Below are positions 19,413 through 28,234 of a stretch of 64,000 bases of DNA, in pieces. The stretch comes from Nevskia sp964451925. Lineage in GTDB: Bacteria; Pseudomonadota; Gammaproteobacteria; Nevskiales; Nevskiaceae. The first letter of the stretch is position 1; each line of letters starts with the position of its first letter. The notes under the pieces were generated by a model, which was given only the letters and a program-made list of their open reading frames with translations, ran no database searches and was not told the origin of the DNA. Location of the stretch: contig CAYVKA010000017.1 of the NCBI GenBank assembly GCA_964451925.1, positions 1 to 64,000 on the forward strand, read 5' to 3'. A program made the translations under genes and the position numbers.

Positions 19413-20462
19413 ATGCTCGAGCATCCGCTAAAGCGCGACCTCGATTCAATTCTGGAGGCAAACGAGAATTCTTTTTTGGAGCTTCGTGGAGAGCGGATTT
19501 TTATATCGGGCGCCACTGGCTTTATCGGAAAATGGCTGCTTGAAACTTTGCTCTGGTCAAATCAGAAGCTTGCCCTGAATCTTTCGATCACTGCGCTGAG
19601 TAGGAACCCCGATATTTTTTTGCGCAGCCACCCTCGGTTTGGCGTCGATGCATGCTTGCGGTTGCTGCGCGGAGATATCCGTAGCTTTGAGTTTCCAAAA
19701 GGTACCTTTTCGCATGTCGTGCATGCGGCAACGGATGTCGGCAGTGTGGCTGCCGCGGCTGATCACAGGAATATTTTCGACGTGAGCGTCAGAGGCACAC
19801 AGCGGCTTCTGGAATTTTGCCGTGAAAGATCTGTGGCGCGCCTACTCTTCACCAGTTCCGGAGCTGTCTATGGAGTTCAGCCTCCATCACTGGAACATAC
19901 GCCGGAAACATATCTGGGAGCGCCGGATCCTACCCAGCTGAATTCCGCGTATGGAGAAGGAAAACGGGTGGCAGAATGGCTGATCTGTGCTGAGGCCGCT
20001 GCCACTGGCATGGAGTCCAAGATAGCCAGATGCTATGCCTTTTTAGGTCCCTACATGGAACTGGATGGCCCTTTCGCAATTGGTAACTTTATTGGGGCGG
20101 CACTGGCAGGGCGGAATCTGGATATCCTTGGCGATGGCCGCCCTTTCCGCTCTTATCTGTACGCCTCGGACCTGGTGGAATGGCTGGTCACTATTTTTTT
20201 TCAGGGCAAGGCGAACACGCCCTATAACGTCGGCTCTGAAGAACCTCACACCATTCTCGAGGTCGCAGAAGCGGTCGTCAAAGCAGTCAATCCTCTACTT
20301 AAATGCGAGATCAAGGGGGTCAACAAGAACGGACCGCCTGGGCGATACGTACCGTCCGCGAGAAAGGCGAGGGAGGAATTAGGACTGATGCAGAAGGTTC
20401 CACTGCCAGTCGGCATCGAACGAACGGTGAACTGGCATCGCACCCGTATTCATCAGCCATGA
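19413..20462 (+). CDS. NAD(P)-dependent epimerase/dehydratase, likely acting on a CDP-dideoxysugar
   Basis: Extended short-chain dehydrogenase with the Rossmann motif GATGFIGKWLLET near residue 31 and catalytic YxxxK in NSAYGEGKRVAEW. 349 residues. Family members in this genome position (after ddhDABC) reduce the C4 ketone or epimerise the sugar, as in abequose, paratose or tyvelose synthesis. Here it precedes a split transketolase, so it might instead reduce a two-carbon side chain as YerF does in yersiniose synthesis. The product sugar is not predictable from sequence. Confidence 0.85.
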   Translation: MLEHPLKRDLDSILEANENSFLELRGERIFISGATGFIGKWLLETLLWSNQKLALNLSITALSRNPDIFLRSHPRFGVDACLRLLRGDIRSFEFPKGTFSHVVHAATDVGSVAAAADHRNIFDVSVRGTQRLLEFCRERSVARLLFTSSGAVYGVQPPSLEHTPETYLGAPDPTQLNSAYGEGKRVAEWLICAEAAATGMESKIARCYAFLGPYMELDGPFAIGNFIGAALAGRNLDILGDGRPFRSYLYASDLVEWLVTIFFQGKANTPYNVGSEEPHTILEVAEAVVKAVNPLLKCEIKGVNKNGPPGRYVPSARKAREELGLMQKVPLPVGIERTVNWHRTRIHQP

Positions 20463-20484
20463 ATTCTGCTAGTGAGCATCTCTT

Positions 20485-21294
20485 ATGAGTATGAGGCCGA
20501 TCGACCTATCATTAAGGATTCGAAAGAAGGCTTTGCAGCTTTGCCACGAAAAGGGTGCCTCACATCTGGGGGGGGCTTTATCTGTGGCTGATGTGCTGGC
20601 AGTTCTCTATGGCGAGGTCGCGAACGTCAACCCAAAGAATCCGTCGGACGCGTCTCGCGATCGAATTTTTTTTAGCAAGGGGCATGCTTGTAGCGCGATG
20701 TACGCGGTGCTGCAGGAACTGGGATTTTACAGCGGAGTAGAAGATAAATTTGCGCAAAATGGCTCAATTTTTACCTCGCACGTCAGCCACATGGTGCCGG
20801 GAATCGAGCTTTCAACAGGCAGTTTGGGACATGCGTTACCAATTGCTGCGGGGACGGCGCTCGCTGCGAAGCGCAAAGGCGAGCGCTGGAAAATCTATAC
20901 CATCCTCAGTGATGGCGAACTCGATGAGGGATCCAATTGGGAGACAATCCTGTTTGCGCCGCATCACGCGCTGGACAATCTTGTCGTGATTGTCGATTTC
21001 AACAAAATTCAAAGCTTCGGTACGGTGGCGGAAGTACTGGCACTTGAGCCGCTGGCAAAGAAATTCGAGGCGTTCCGCTGGCGGGCAATTGAAATCGATG
21101 GTCATGATCACGCCGCGATCAGCGCCGCCTTGGCTCGGGCGGCATCGGCGTCTGACGGCATTCCCACGGCCATAGTGGCTCATACTATAAAAGGTAAAGG
21201 CGTCAGCTTCATGGAAAACAAGCTGGCATGGCACTACAAGTCTCCGAATGCCGATGAGTACCGGGCAGCGCTAGCGGAACTAGAGGGTGTATGA
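20485..21294 (+). CDS. Transketolase-like N-terminal subunit (TPP-binding)
   Basis: Half-length transketolase carrying the pyrophosphate domain. 269 residues. Visible features are SKGHACSAMYAVL, STGSLGHALPIAAGTAL and a TPP/metal motif SDGELDEGSNWE ending in VIVDFNKIQ (the classical first Gly of GDG is Ser here). It overlaps the C-terminal subunit by 4 bases (ATGA), so the two form one functional unit. Split transketolases occur in archaea and in secondary metabolism. Directly after ddhDABC it most likely acts on sugar building blocks of the glycan and not in the pentose phosphate pathway; that is inference. Confidence 0.88.
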   Translation: MSMRPIDLSLRIRKKALQLCHEKGASHLGGALSVADVLAVLYGEVANVNPKNPSDASRDRIFFSKGHACSAMYAVLQELGFYSGVEDKFAQNGSIFTSHVSHMVPGIELSTGSLGHALPIAAGTALAAKRKGERWKIYTILSDGELDEGSNWETILFAPHHALDNLVVIVDFNKIQSFGTVAEVLALEPLAKKFEAFRWRAIEIDGHDHAAISAALARAASASDGIPTAIVAHTIKGKGVSFMENKLAWHYKSPNADEYRAALAELEGV

Positions 21295-22187
21295 GAAACG
21301 CGTTCATCAAGACGCTTGTGGAGTGCGCGCGCGTCAATGACAGCATCTTCTTCATATCCGGTGATGTCGGCTATTCCGTGGTCGAGCCTTTTGCGGAGCA
21401 GTTTCCTGATCGATTTCTCAATATTGGCATCGCCGAACAGAACATGACGGGCGTTGCAGTCGGTTTGGCCAAGGAAGGCTATAACGTCTTTACTTATTCC
21501 ATTGGCAATTTCCCGACGTTACGATGTCTTGAGCAGATTCGCTACGATGTCTGCTATCACAACGCAAGCGTCAAGATCGTGTCGGTAGGCGGTGGATTTG
21601 CTTACGGTCCGCTCGGTGCCTCTCATCATTGCACCGAAGACATTGGCATATTGAGAACGATTCCAAACATGGTGGTTTCTGCCCCCGGCGACCCGCTTGA
21701 AACATCTGCAATCGTCAGGTGGATGTGCAACGTCCCCGGCCCGGGATATCTTCGGCTAAATAAAGGGGGTGACCGCGTAATTGGTGAAATGGGAACGATA
21801 TTGGTGCCTGGTGCCCCACGTGAAGTCAGGGCGGGTAGAGACCTGGCGGTGATCGCGTCCGGCGCAATCCTGGAATACAGCGAAGGCGCGATCGACACGC
21901 TCCTTCCCGGAGCGGCACTTTACAGTATGCCTGTTATTTCACCGATCGATGCGCTTCGCGTGGTGCAACTTGCCCGACAATTCGAGCGCATCATTACAAT
22001 TGAAGAACATCAGCTCAATTGTGGGATGGGCTCGGCAATTGTTGAGGTGGTCAGCGATGCGTACGCCGAGGGCATTCTCAATCGTGTTCCCTGTATAAAA
22101 AGAATTGCTATTCCGAATCGTTTCACAAGCGTCGCGGGAACTCAGGCCTACCTGCGCCAGATGAACGGCCTTATATTGCAACCATAG
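21291..22187 (+). CDS. Transketolase-like C-terminal subunit (pyrimidine-binding)
   Basis: Partner of the preceding gene. 298 residues carrying the PYR domain and the C-terminal domain. The catalytic glutamate that protonates the TPP aminopyrimidine is in NIGIAEQNMTGVAVGLA. The C-terminal domain contains VIASGAILEYSEGA and IITIEEHQLNCGMGSAI. With the N-terminal subunit it rebuilds a complete transketolase of about 567 residues, shorter than the 660 of housekeeping TktA. Expected chemistry is transfer of a two-carbon ketol unit to an aldehyde or ketone acceptor. Confidence 0.88.
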   Translation: MRNAFIKTLVECARVNDSIFFISGDVGYSVVEPFAEQFPDRFLNIGIAEQNMTGVAVGLAKEGYNVFTYSIGNFPTLRCLEQIRYDVCYHNASVKIVSVGGGFAYGPLGASHHCTEDIGILRTIPNMVVSAPGDPLETSAIVRWMCNVPGPGYLRLNKGGDRVIGEMGTILVPGAPREVRAGRDLAVIASGAILEYSEGAIDTLLPGAALYSMPVISPIDALRVVQLARQFERIITIEEHQLNCGMGSAIVEVVSDAYAEGILNRVPCIKRIAIPNRFTSVAGTQAYLRQMNGLILQP

Positions 22188-22213
22188 CTATTCAAGCAGG
22201 GCGGATTTACGTC

Positions 22214-23203
22214 ATGGCTTCATCCCTGTCGATACGTGAGCCAGGCTCATCGCCGCAGGGAAATTTCGACGTTTCGCGCCTGGCCGTGGTGACGGTGACC
22301 TATCAACCGGATTGTGCGCTGCTAAAGGCTCAGTTGTCGTCCCTGCCTGAATCCGCGCTCAAGATCGTAGTCGACAATCATTCCGGCAACGATGCGCGGG
22401 CAATGCTGAGGGAGATATGCGACGCCAAGTCCCGTATCGTCCTAGTCGAGAACGAGGCCAATCAAGGGCTCCCGGCGGCCATAAATCGGGGCGTTCGGCT
22501 CGCCTTGCAGCTTCTTCCGGATTGCAGCTACTTGCTGTTGCTGGATCAGGACACTCAACCATGCGACAAAGGGGTCTTGCAACTGCTGGAATGGTACGAA
22601 CGTCTTCGGCACCTCGGAAGTAACCCCGGGTGCGTTGGGCCAATGTTGGCGGATGCCGTGACTGGGCTTAAGCACGGCTTCCATCGAATGGAGGGTTGGC
22701 GTTGGGTGCGCCGTTATCCCGGTCCCGACGATCCGCCGCTTGAATGCCATAACCTGAATTGCAGCGGCACGCTGTTGAGTGCTGAAATATTCATGCGCCT
22801 GGGAGGAATGGAAGAGGATCTGTTCATCGATCATCTCGATACCGAGTGGGCATTTCGGGTGCAAGCGGCAGGTTACCGCTTATACGGCATCCCAACGGTC
22901 AGCTTTCGCCATCAGATGGGGCAAACCAGCTGGCGCATCTGGATGGGCGGGTGGCGCATTTGGCCATACCGATCACCGGCACGACATTTTTTTCTGTTCC
23001 GCAATGCGGTGAGATTGATGCGACGGGACTACGTCCCTATCGTATGGAAATTCTGGGCGATCCCAAAACTGGCACTGACGGTGTGCGTACACTTGGTGCT
23101 CGATCCCCAGCGATGGCGGCAGTTGCGCAGCATGACACGTGGTATTTGGGCCGGCTTTCAGCGTGAAGGAAAAGTGGACAATTCATCAAGCCGCCTCTTG
23201 TAG
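22214..23203 (+). CDS. Family 2 glycosyltransferase (rhamnosyltransferase-like)
   Basis: GT-A enzyme of the RfbN/WbbL group. The core begins at RLAVVTVTYQPD and includes LVENEANQGLPAAINRG and the acidic LLLLDQDTQP; later LFIDHLDTEWAFRVQAAGY fits the catalytic region of dTDP-rhamnosyl or dideoxyhexosyl transferases. 329 residues. Its 3' end overlaps the convergent glycosyltransferase gene by 46 bases. It may transfer the dideoxy or branched sugar made by the upstream genes, but the donor cannot be told. Confidence 0.85.
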   Translation: MASSLSIREPGSSPQGNFDVSRLAVVTVTYQPDCALLKAQLSSLPESALKIVVDNHSGNDARAMLREICDAKSRIVLVENEANQGLPAAINRGVRLALQLLPDCSYLLLLDQDTQPCDKGVLQLLEWYERLRHLGSNPGCVGPMLADAVTGLKHGFHRMEGWRWVRRYPGPDDPPLECHNLNCSGTLLSAEIFMRLGGMEEDLFIDHLDTEWAFRVQAAGYRLYGIPTVSFRHQMGQTSWRIWMGGWRIWPYRSPARHFFLFRNAVRLMRRDYVPIVWKFWAIPKLALTVCVHLVLDPQRWRQLRSMTRGIWAGFQREGKVDNSSSRLL

Positions 23204-24195
23204 CTTCTGCCAAGTCGAAGCAAAGTGAAGCTGGACAGTCGTATATGCGTTGGGCGATCCGACGCCTCAAATGGCTCGAGCTTGAAGATCGGATAGTCGC
23301 GTTTGCGCAGTCCGGCCAATAGACCCTGCTTCCACGCTGTGGCGCACTCCGGTTCTACCAAGGTGATCTTCAGCCAAAGCATGATCGTTCGTATCAAGTA
23401 TTCCAGACTCCAGATGCGTGCGAAACCGGAGTGGCGTTTTAGCATTGTCACTGCGTTGCGGGCCTGGAAATAGCGCCGGAACGGTGGATAGGTGCGCACA
23501 TGTTTCGAAATCAGATTCAGGAATTCAATTTTGCGCAGGCGTCCGAGGCGATGCAGTACGTAGGCATTGTCGCTGCGCAAAATGAGCCAACCGCGCTTGG
23601 CCAGGCGCAGACAAAAATCAAAGTCCACCGCGTCCAGAAACAGCTGCCAGTCGAATCCCCGGATGGATTCCCAGGCCTTGATGTTTACGAGGTTTCCCGA
23701 AGTGATGACGATTTCCTTGTCCTGAGGAAAGAATACGTCGCTTCTGCGCAGGATTGGAGAATGGGTGAACGTGTCTCTGATTGCTGGAGCGGCTATCGCC
23801 ACATTTTCGATTCGCGCCAGCTGGCGGAGCTTCCGTGCGGCGCCATGCGTCAGAAAGCTGTCTTGATCGAAAGTGAAGGCAAAATCGAATCCCTCGCCGC
23901 GAGCCAATTGCATGCCGATATTTAGTGCCGCTCCGACGCCTGTGTTTACCCCGAGCCGGACAATTCGCACCTGTGGAAATTTGGCAATTCTCCCCAGAAC
24001 TCTCCTGAAGCCGCTTCCCGGCGTGTTGTCAATCACAAATATGGCATTCACCTGGCTTGCCAGCGCGCGGATGTTCCTGATCGTCGAGATCGCCGGCCGG
24101 TAGGTGACGACTATGGCGGCGGTATCTTTCGGCTTATTGCGCATCTGCAGCATGTCCCAAGTAATCTGCAAGTCCCGGAATTGTACGATCCTCAA
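23158..24195 (-). CDS. Family 2 glycosyltransferase (rhamnosyltransferase-like)
   Basis: Second enzyme of the same type as the convergent neighbour: TAAIVVTYRPAISTI, LGVNTGVGAALNIGM, FAFTFDQDSFL and LFLDAVDFDFCLRLAKRGW line up with the corresponding parts of that protein. 345 residues from the first ATG; two further in-frame ATGs at residues 15 and 18 could also start it. It lies 30 bases before the 3' end of the minus-strand GT-C pair. The paralogous, convergent and overlapping arrangement suggests duplication with inversion or separate acquisition. Confidence 0.85.
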   Translation of the reverse strand: MRIVQFRDLQITWDMLQMRNKPKDTAAIVVTYRPAISTIRNIRALASQVNAIFVIDNTPGSGFRRVLGRIAKFPQVRIVRLGVNTGVGAALNIGMQLARGEGFDFAFTFDQDSFLTHGAARKLRQLARIENVAIAAPAIRDTFTHSPILRRSDVFFPQDKEIVITSGNLVNIKAWESIRGFDWQLFLDAVDFDFCLRLAKRGWLILRSDNAYVLHRLGRLRKIEFLNLISKHVRTYPPFRRYFQARNAVTMLKRHSGFARIWSLEYLIRTIMLWLKITLVEPECATAWKQGLLAGLRKRDYPIFKLEPFEASDRPTHIRLSSFTLLRLGRSYKRRLDELSTFPSR

Positions 24196-24225
24196 GAATA
24201 TGCCGGATTGATTGGAACACGGATG

Positions 24226-26172
24226 CTATCGGGCGCCGGGCGGTATGGTACGGCTCTGCGGGAAGTGACGCCTTATCTGTTCTCTCAATTCCGCTGCGTG
24301 GGTGGCTTCCGGCTTGTTCAATTCGCTTGCTTCCAATTGATCAAGCAGTTCAGACGCTGCTGCCAGTTTTTCTTGCAGGATTAGGACCTCGACGAGATCG
24401 AGTTTGAATGCAGAATTACCGGGGGAAGCACTGGCCGCGTCTGAAAAGGCGCTTTCTGCCAAGGCATAGTCGTGAAGCTGATTTGCCGCGAACGCTCCAT
24501 AGGCGGCCAGCAGCCTGGCGCTGGGCCCCGGATGACTGAGCGCGGCAAGAAATGCATCGAGCAACTGCGGCGTGTCATTGGGGCACTCTCCCTTGCGCTG
24601 GCAGTCAGCCAGCGATTGCAAGGCGCTGATATCCTCCTGGGCCGGCGGTTGGCTTGCGAGCTTTGCGGACAAGGTTTGCCACCACTGGGCTTTGATCGCC
24701 TGGTGCATATGGCCCGCCACGATGATCAGTCCGGCCGGGGCTGCGGCATCGGAGCCCGGGAGCGCAGCTGCCTTTTCGAATGCTTGCATCGCGGGTTCGA
24801 TCAATTTGGAATCGGCCCTGTAGCCAGAAGCAATAGCCAGTGTCCGGCCCAATTCATAATTTGCGCGCGGAGAATCGGGATGTTCAGTGGCTTCGGCAAA
24901 TGCGAAGCGGATGGGGTTGCCCCAGTCATAAGCACGCTGCGTCGTGACATAGCAGAACAGGGACAGTACAACCATCACCAACGCTCCACCCAGTGCGCGG
25001 TATCTTGGCTGGATTTCGAGAATCAGGGCGGCCACAGCCAATAGCAGGCCGATTGAAGCAAAATAGTTGCGGTGCTCGAATACCAGCTCGAGAGGGATGA
25101 CCGTGGCGGTGAGCAGGTGTGCGGCAAAGTACCAGGCGATGCCCAGCGCATAAAGCGGTATCTTGCGCCGCAGGGCCAACGCGGAAGTCAGCAGGCTGGC
25201 CAGAAGTACGGCGCTGCCTAGCGTTGCCGGCGGGTCGAACCAGCTATGAGAGAGGACGATGTCGTCGTGATAGAAGCCGAGGCTGCCGGGATGAGGAAGC
25301 AGTGTCCAGCGCAGGTAGTCGACGACAATACGCAGCTCGGTAAGAAGCCGTTCCGACAGTGTGAATGGCCTGCCAGCGTACGCCCCTGCTGCGAGGTAGT
25401 GCGGTAGCAGCCACGCCAATACTGTGAGCCCAGGAACAAGAAGCAGGACAGCGTAGATCGTCCAAAGATGGCGTTGCCCAGTTCGGTTCGGCGCCTTAAA
25501 GCGTAGGACGGTCAATTCGACCAGAAATGCGTAGAGCGGCAGCAGCGCTGCAGTTTCCTTGCACAGGATTCCCAGCCCGCTGCCCAGCACAAGTCCGATT
25601 GCGCACAATCGGACGTCGCTTTGTCCGGCCAGTATTCTGCGGCGTCCCTGCAGGTAGGCCAGCAGGCCGCCGAGTACGAAGAACTGGGCCAGGCCTTCCA
25701 TGCGCTGGACCAGGTAGAGCACCGAGCTGAGGTTGATCGGGCATACCAGCCATGCGCAGCTCAATCCCAGGGCTGCGATAGTGGCGTCGCTTTCCTGGAA
25801 GCACCTGCCGTACTGGTGGTTCCATAGACCCAACAGCAACTGCAGTACACCATACAGCAATACGCCGTTGACAAGGTGAATGATCAGATTGGTGAGTTTC
25901 ATCGGCCACGGGTCAGCGCCGGTGAAGTAGTAGTTCCCCGCATAGCTGATCATGGCCAGGGGGCGCGGAAGGTCGCGGGCGGGAGAGGCATTTGCTGCGC
26001 GCTTCCAGTCCTGCCAGTCCAGGCTCGTGACATGTACTGCGTTGTTTTCGACGATGTTCGGGAAGTCGTCGAACAGGTAGTTTCCCCCCAGCCCGGGCCA
26101 GTAGAGTGCTGTGGTCAGCAGGAGCATGGCCAGAACGCCGGCTGTGGCTATTCGGGTGGGTGTGTTTATCAC
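24226..26172 (-). CDS. GT-C-like multispan membrane protein with C-terminal TPRs (candidate protein O-glycosyltransferase)
   Basis: 648 residues: about ten hydrophobic segments to residue 415, then a periplasmic helical part with TPR-like repeats. Near the N terminus is YLFDDFPNIVENN, with the acidic pair expected in the first external loop of GT-C enzymes and of eukaryotic TMTC mannosyltransferases. A second shared landmark is LELVFEHRNY near residue 375. It overlaps the upstream paralogue by 4 bases. Its place downstream of pilA suggests pilin glycosylation; the substrate is inference, and an O-antigen polymerase or ligase role remains possible. Confidence 0.7.
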   Translation of the reverse strand: MINTPTRIATAGVLAMLLLTTALYWPGLGGNYLFDDFPNIVENNAVHVTSLDWQDWKRAANASPARDLPRPLAMISYAGNYYFTGADPWPMKLTNLIIHLVNGVLLYGVLQLLLGLWNHQYGRCFQESDATIAALGLSCAWLVCPINLSSVLYLVQRMEGLAQFFVLGGLLAYLQGRRRILAGQSDVRLCAIGLVLGSGLGILCKETAALLPLYAFLVELTVLRFKAPNRTGQRHLWTIYAVLLLVPGLTVLAWLLPHYLAAGAYAGRPFTLSERLLTELRIVVDYLRWTLLPHPGSLGFYHDDIVLSHSWFDPPATLGSAVLLASLLTSALALRRKIPLYALGIAWYFAAHLLTATVIPLELVFEHRNYFASIGLLLAVAALILEIQPRYRALGGALVMVVLSLFCYVTTQRAYDWGNPIRFAFAEATEHPDSPRANYELGRTLAIASGYRADSKLIEPAMQAFEKAAALPGSDAAAPAGLIIVAGHMHQAIKAQWWQTLSAKLASQPPAQEDISALQSLADCQRKGECPNDTPQLLDAFLAALSHPGPSARLLAAYGAFAANQLHDYALAESAFSDAASASPGNSAFKLDLVEVLILQEKLAAASELLDQLEASELNKPEATHAAELREQIRRHFPQSRTIPPGAR

Positions 26173-28178
26173 GGCGAGTGCGAGTTATTGCTGCTTTTGG
26201 GATCTCTGGTAGTGGGCGGCGCGGCAGCCGATGCTTCCGACCGCAACTGCCGTTCCAGCCGGTCCAGCTCCGATGCCCAGTAGCCGTCGCGGTCGAGCAA
26301 CCAGGCATGAATTGCCGCCATGCCGCGGAGGCCGCGATCGGAGGGTTGCAGGGTTCTGTAGTACTCCAGGTGCTGCACGCCGAGGTTCTGGAAGCCGGCG
26401 GCTCCCAGTTGAGCGGCCTGCATCAAGGCGCTGTCGGGAGTTGCATAGACCGCCAGGCTGGAGTCGAAAGCACGCAACGCGTCGCCGCCTTTGCCTTGCG
26501 CCAGAGCCAGGCGGCCGTCCAGGTCCAGCATATCGTGCTGATGACCGGCGCCGCGCGAATAGTATGGATTGCGGCGCACGGCGTTGATCAATCGCGCAAC
26601 GGCTGTGTAGTCCAGGCCGATGCAGCGCGATTGCGCCGCACTGTCGACTGCTCCGTTCAGCCAATATTGCACCAGTTCTGTCTGCTCATGATTGTGGGCC
26701 AGCGCATAGTCGGCCAAATCGATGGCTTTGGCGTCAACCCGCCCGGCGACGCATTCCACGTCGACGAGGTTGATCGCGAGTTGCGCTTCGTCGGGCATTC
26801 TGTCCAGAGCCCTTATCAGTCTGGCCGCGGCTTGGCGTGGCCGCCCTACGGCGGCTTCATAACTGGCCGCGTTGGCCTGGGCTCTGGGAGAATCCATGCC
26901 GGTCTGCGCCAACAGGAGCGCTTGTTCAAAAGGCTTGCCCCAGATGCTGGCGCGCGCGTGACACAGCGCCAGCAACAACAGTGGCAGAACCCCGCTCAGG
27001 GCAGGACGCAATACCCGCAACGGTCCCGTGTCGGTCAGCCATAGAGCCAGGGGCCAGAACATCGGCAGCGCAGGAACATAGTTGCGGTGTTCGAAATACA
27101 GTTCGAGCGGGATCAGCGTGCTCTCGAGCAACTGTCCGGCACAGTAGAACAGAATGGCGAACGAGCTTGCTGGGTGACGCCGGCGCAGCAGGAATCCGGC
27201 CGCTACCAGCGCAAGGACCGCAATCAGCGCCGGCAGCGTGGTCCAGGGGTGAAGGAGATTTTGCGATGCATGGAATCCGTCGTTGAAAACGCTGACGCCG
27301 CTGGCCCGTGGGATCCAAAGCTGCCTGAGGTAATCGCACAGCACGCGCGGCTCAGTGGTCAGCCTTTGAGCCGTGGACCACGGGCGAGTGCCCACATTCC
27401 CGGAAGCGAACAGCGCTGGCACTTGACTCAGCAGCCAGGTGGCGATGAAGCCGCTGGGGAGGCCGAGCAACAGAAGGCGGGTGCGACCGAAAAGTTGAAC
27501 CCCGGGAGGATTGCTCCCGATACCATTGTTGCGCTGCAGTAAGGTCCAGTCCATCACCAGTAGCAGCAGCGGCAGCAATGCACCATTGGCTTTGCACAGA
27601 ACGGCAAGCAGGGTGCAACCTACGGCCGATGCCAGTAGAAGCGGCAGTCCACCGCGACGGCGCTGCAAGGTTCTCTCGCGTCCGGCAATCCAGAGCAGTG
27701 CGGCCAGCAGCGTAAAGGTCGCCGGCAGCATGGCCTCGCGCTGAACCACGTACAACGTGGTGGAGACAAAGAAGGGGTGAACTGTCCAGATGGTGGCGCC
27801 GAGCAATGCTGAAGCCTGAGCCTGAATTTCCGTCACACCGAGCTTGCGACCCAGCTTCAACAAAACCCAGGTCAATAGCAGGCCATTGAGCAGATGCAGC
27901 AGGATATTGGTGCGCTTGAATGGCTCGGTATCGGCCGGCCAGTCATTGGCATCGATCAGGAATGTCAGCAGGGACAGCGGCCGGCCGGTCGGATCGGCGT
28001 TGCCTGAACTCAGATACAGAAGGAGTGAACGAAGATTGTCGATCTTGCCGTAGGCGCCGAGTTGCCCAAGATTGTTGAAATCGTCGAACAGGAATGCGCC
28101 GCTAAGCCCGGGCAAATAGGCCCACCACGCCAAGAGGGGCAGGGCCAGCAAGCAGAGGAGAAGAATTGGCCGGAGCAT
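26169..28178 (-). CDS. GT-C-like multispan membrane protein with C-terminal TPRs, paralogue of the next gene
   Basis: 669 residues with the same plan as the downstream gene: an N-terminal FLFDDFNNLGQLG acidic loop, repeated membrane segments, a LELYFEHRNY landmark and a C-terminal TPR-like region. It is the first gene after pilA, in the same direction. The ATG directly follows the T-run of the pilA terminator, and the bases before it read CCTCC, the reverse of a ribosome site, so initiation is weak, leaderless-like or further downstream. Candidate pilin glycosyltransferase. Two copies may act on different sites or sugars. Confidence 0.7.
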   Translation of the reverse strand: MLRPILLLCLLALPLLAWWAYLPGLSGAFLFDDFNNLGQLGAYGKIDNLRSLLLYLSSGNADPTGRPLSLLTFLIDANDWPADTEPFKRTNILLHLLNGLLLTWVLLKLGRKLGVTEIQAQASALLGATIWTVHPFFVSTTLYVVQREAMLPATFTLLAALLWIAGRERTLQRRRGGLPLLLASAVGCTLLAVLCKANGALLPLLLLVMDWTLLQRNNGIGSNPPGVQLFGRTRLLLLGLPSGFIATWLLSQVPALFASGNVGTRPWSTAQRLTTEPRVLCDYLRQLWIPRASGVSVFNDGFHASQNLLHPWTTLPALIAVLALVAAGFLLRRRHPASSFAILFYCAGQLLESTLIPLELYFEHRNYVPALPMFWPLALWLTDTGPLRVLRPALSGVLPLLLLALCHARASIWGKPFEQALLLAQTGMDSPRAQANAASYEAAVGRPRQAAARLIRALDRMPDEAQLAINLVDVECVAGRVDAKAIDLADYALAHNHEQTELVQYWLNGAVDSAAQSRCIGLDYTAVARLINAVRRNPYYSRGAGHQHDMLDLDGRLALAQGKGGDALRAFDSSLAVYATPDSALMQAAQLGAAGFQNLGVQHLEYYRTLQPSDRGLRGMAAIHAWLLDRDGYWASELDRLERQLRSEASAAAPPTTRDPKSSNNSHSP

Positions 28179-28209
28179 AAAAAAAGGAGGGCCGCGGACG
28201 CGGCCCTCC
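28179..28209 (-). terminator. pilA: Strong intrinsic terminator after pilA
   Basis: On the minus strand a perfect 10-bp GC-rich stem (28209-28200 with 28195-28186) and 4-base loop is followed by seven T (28185-28179). The ATG of the next gene begins at the very next base, so read-through is needed to transcribe it from the pilA promoter. Confidence 0.9.
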
Positions 28210-28234
28210 CAGAAATTCTAGCTAAAAATCTAAA

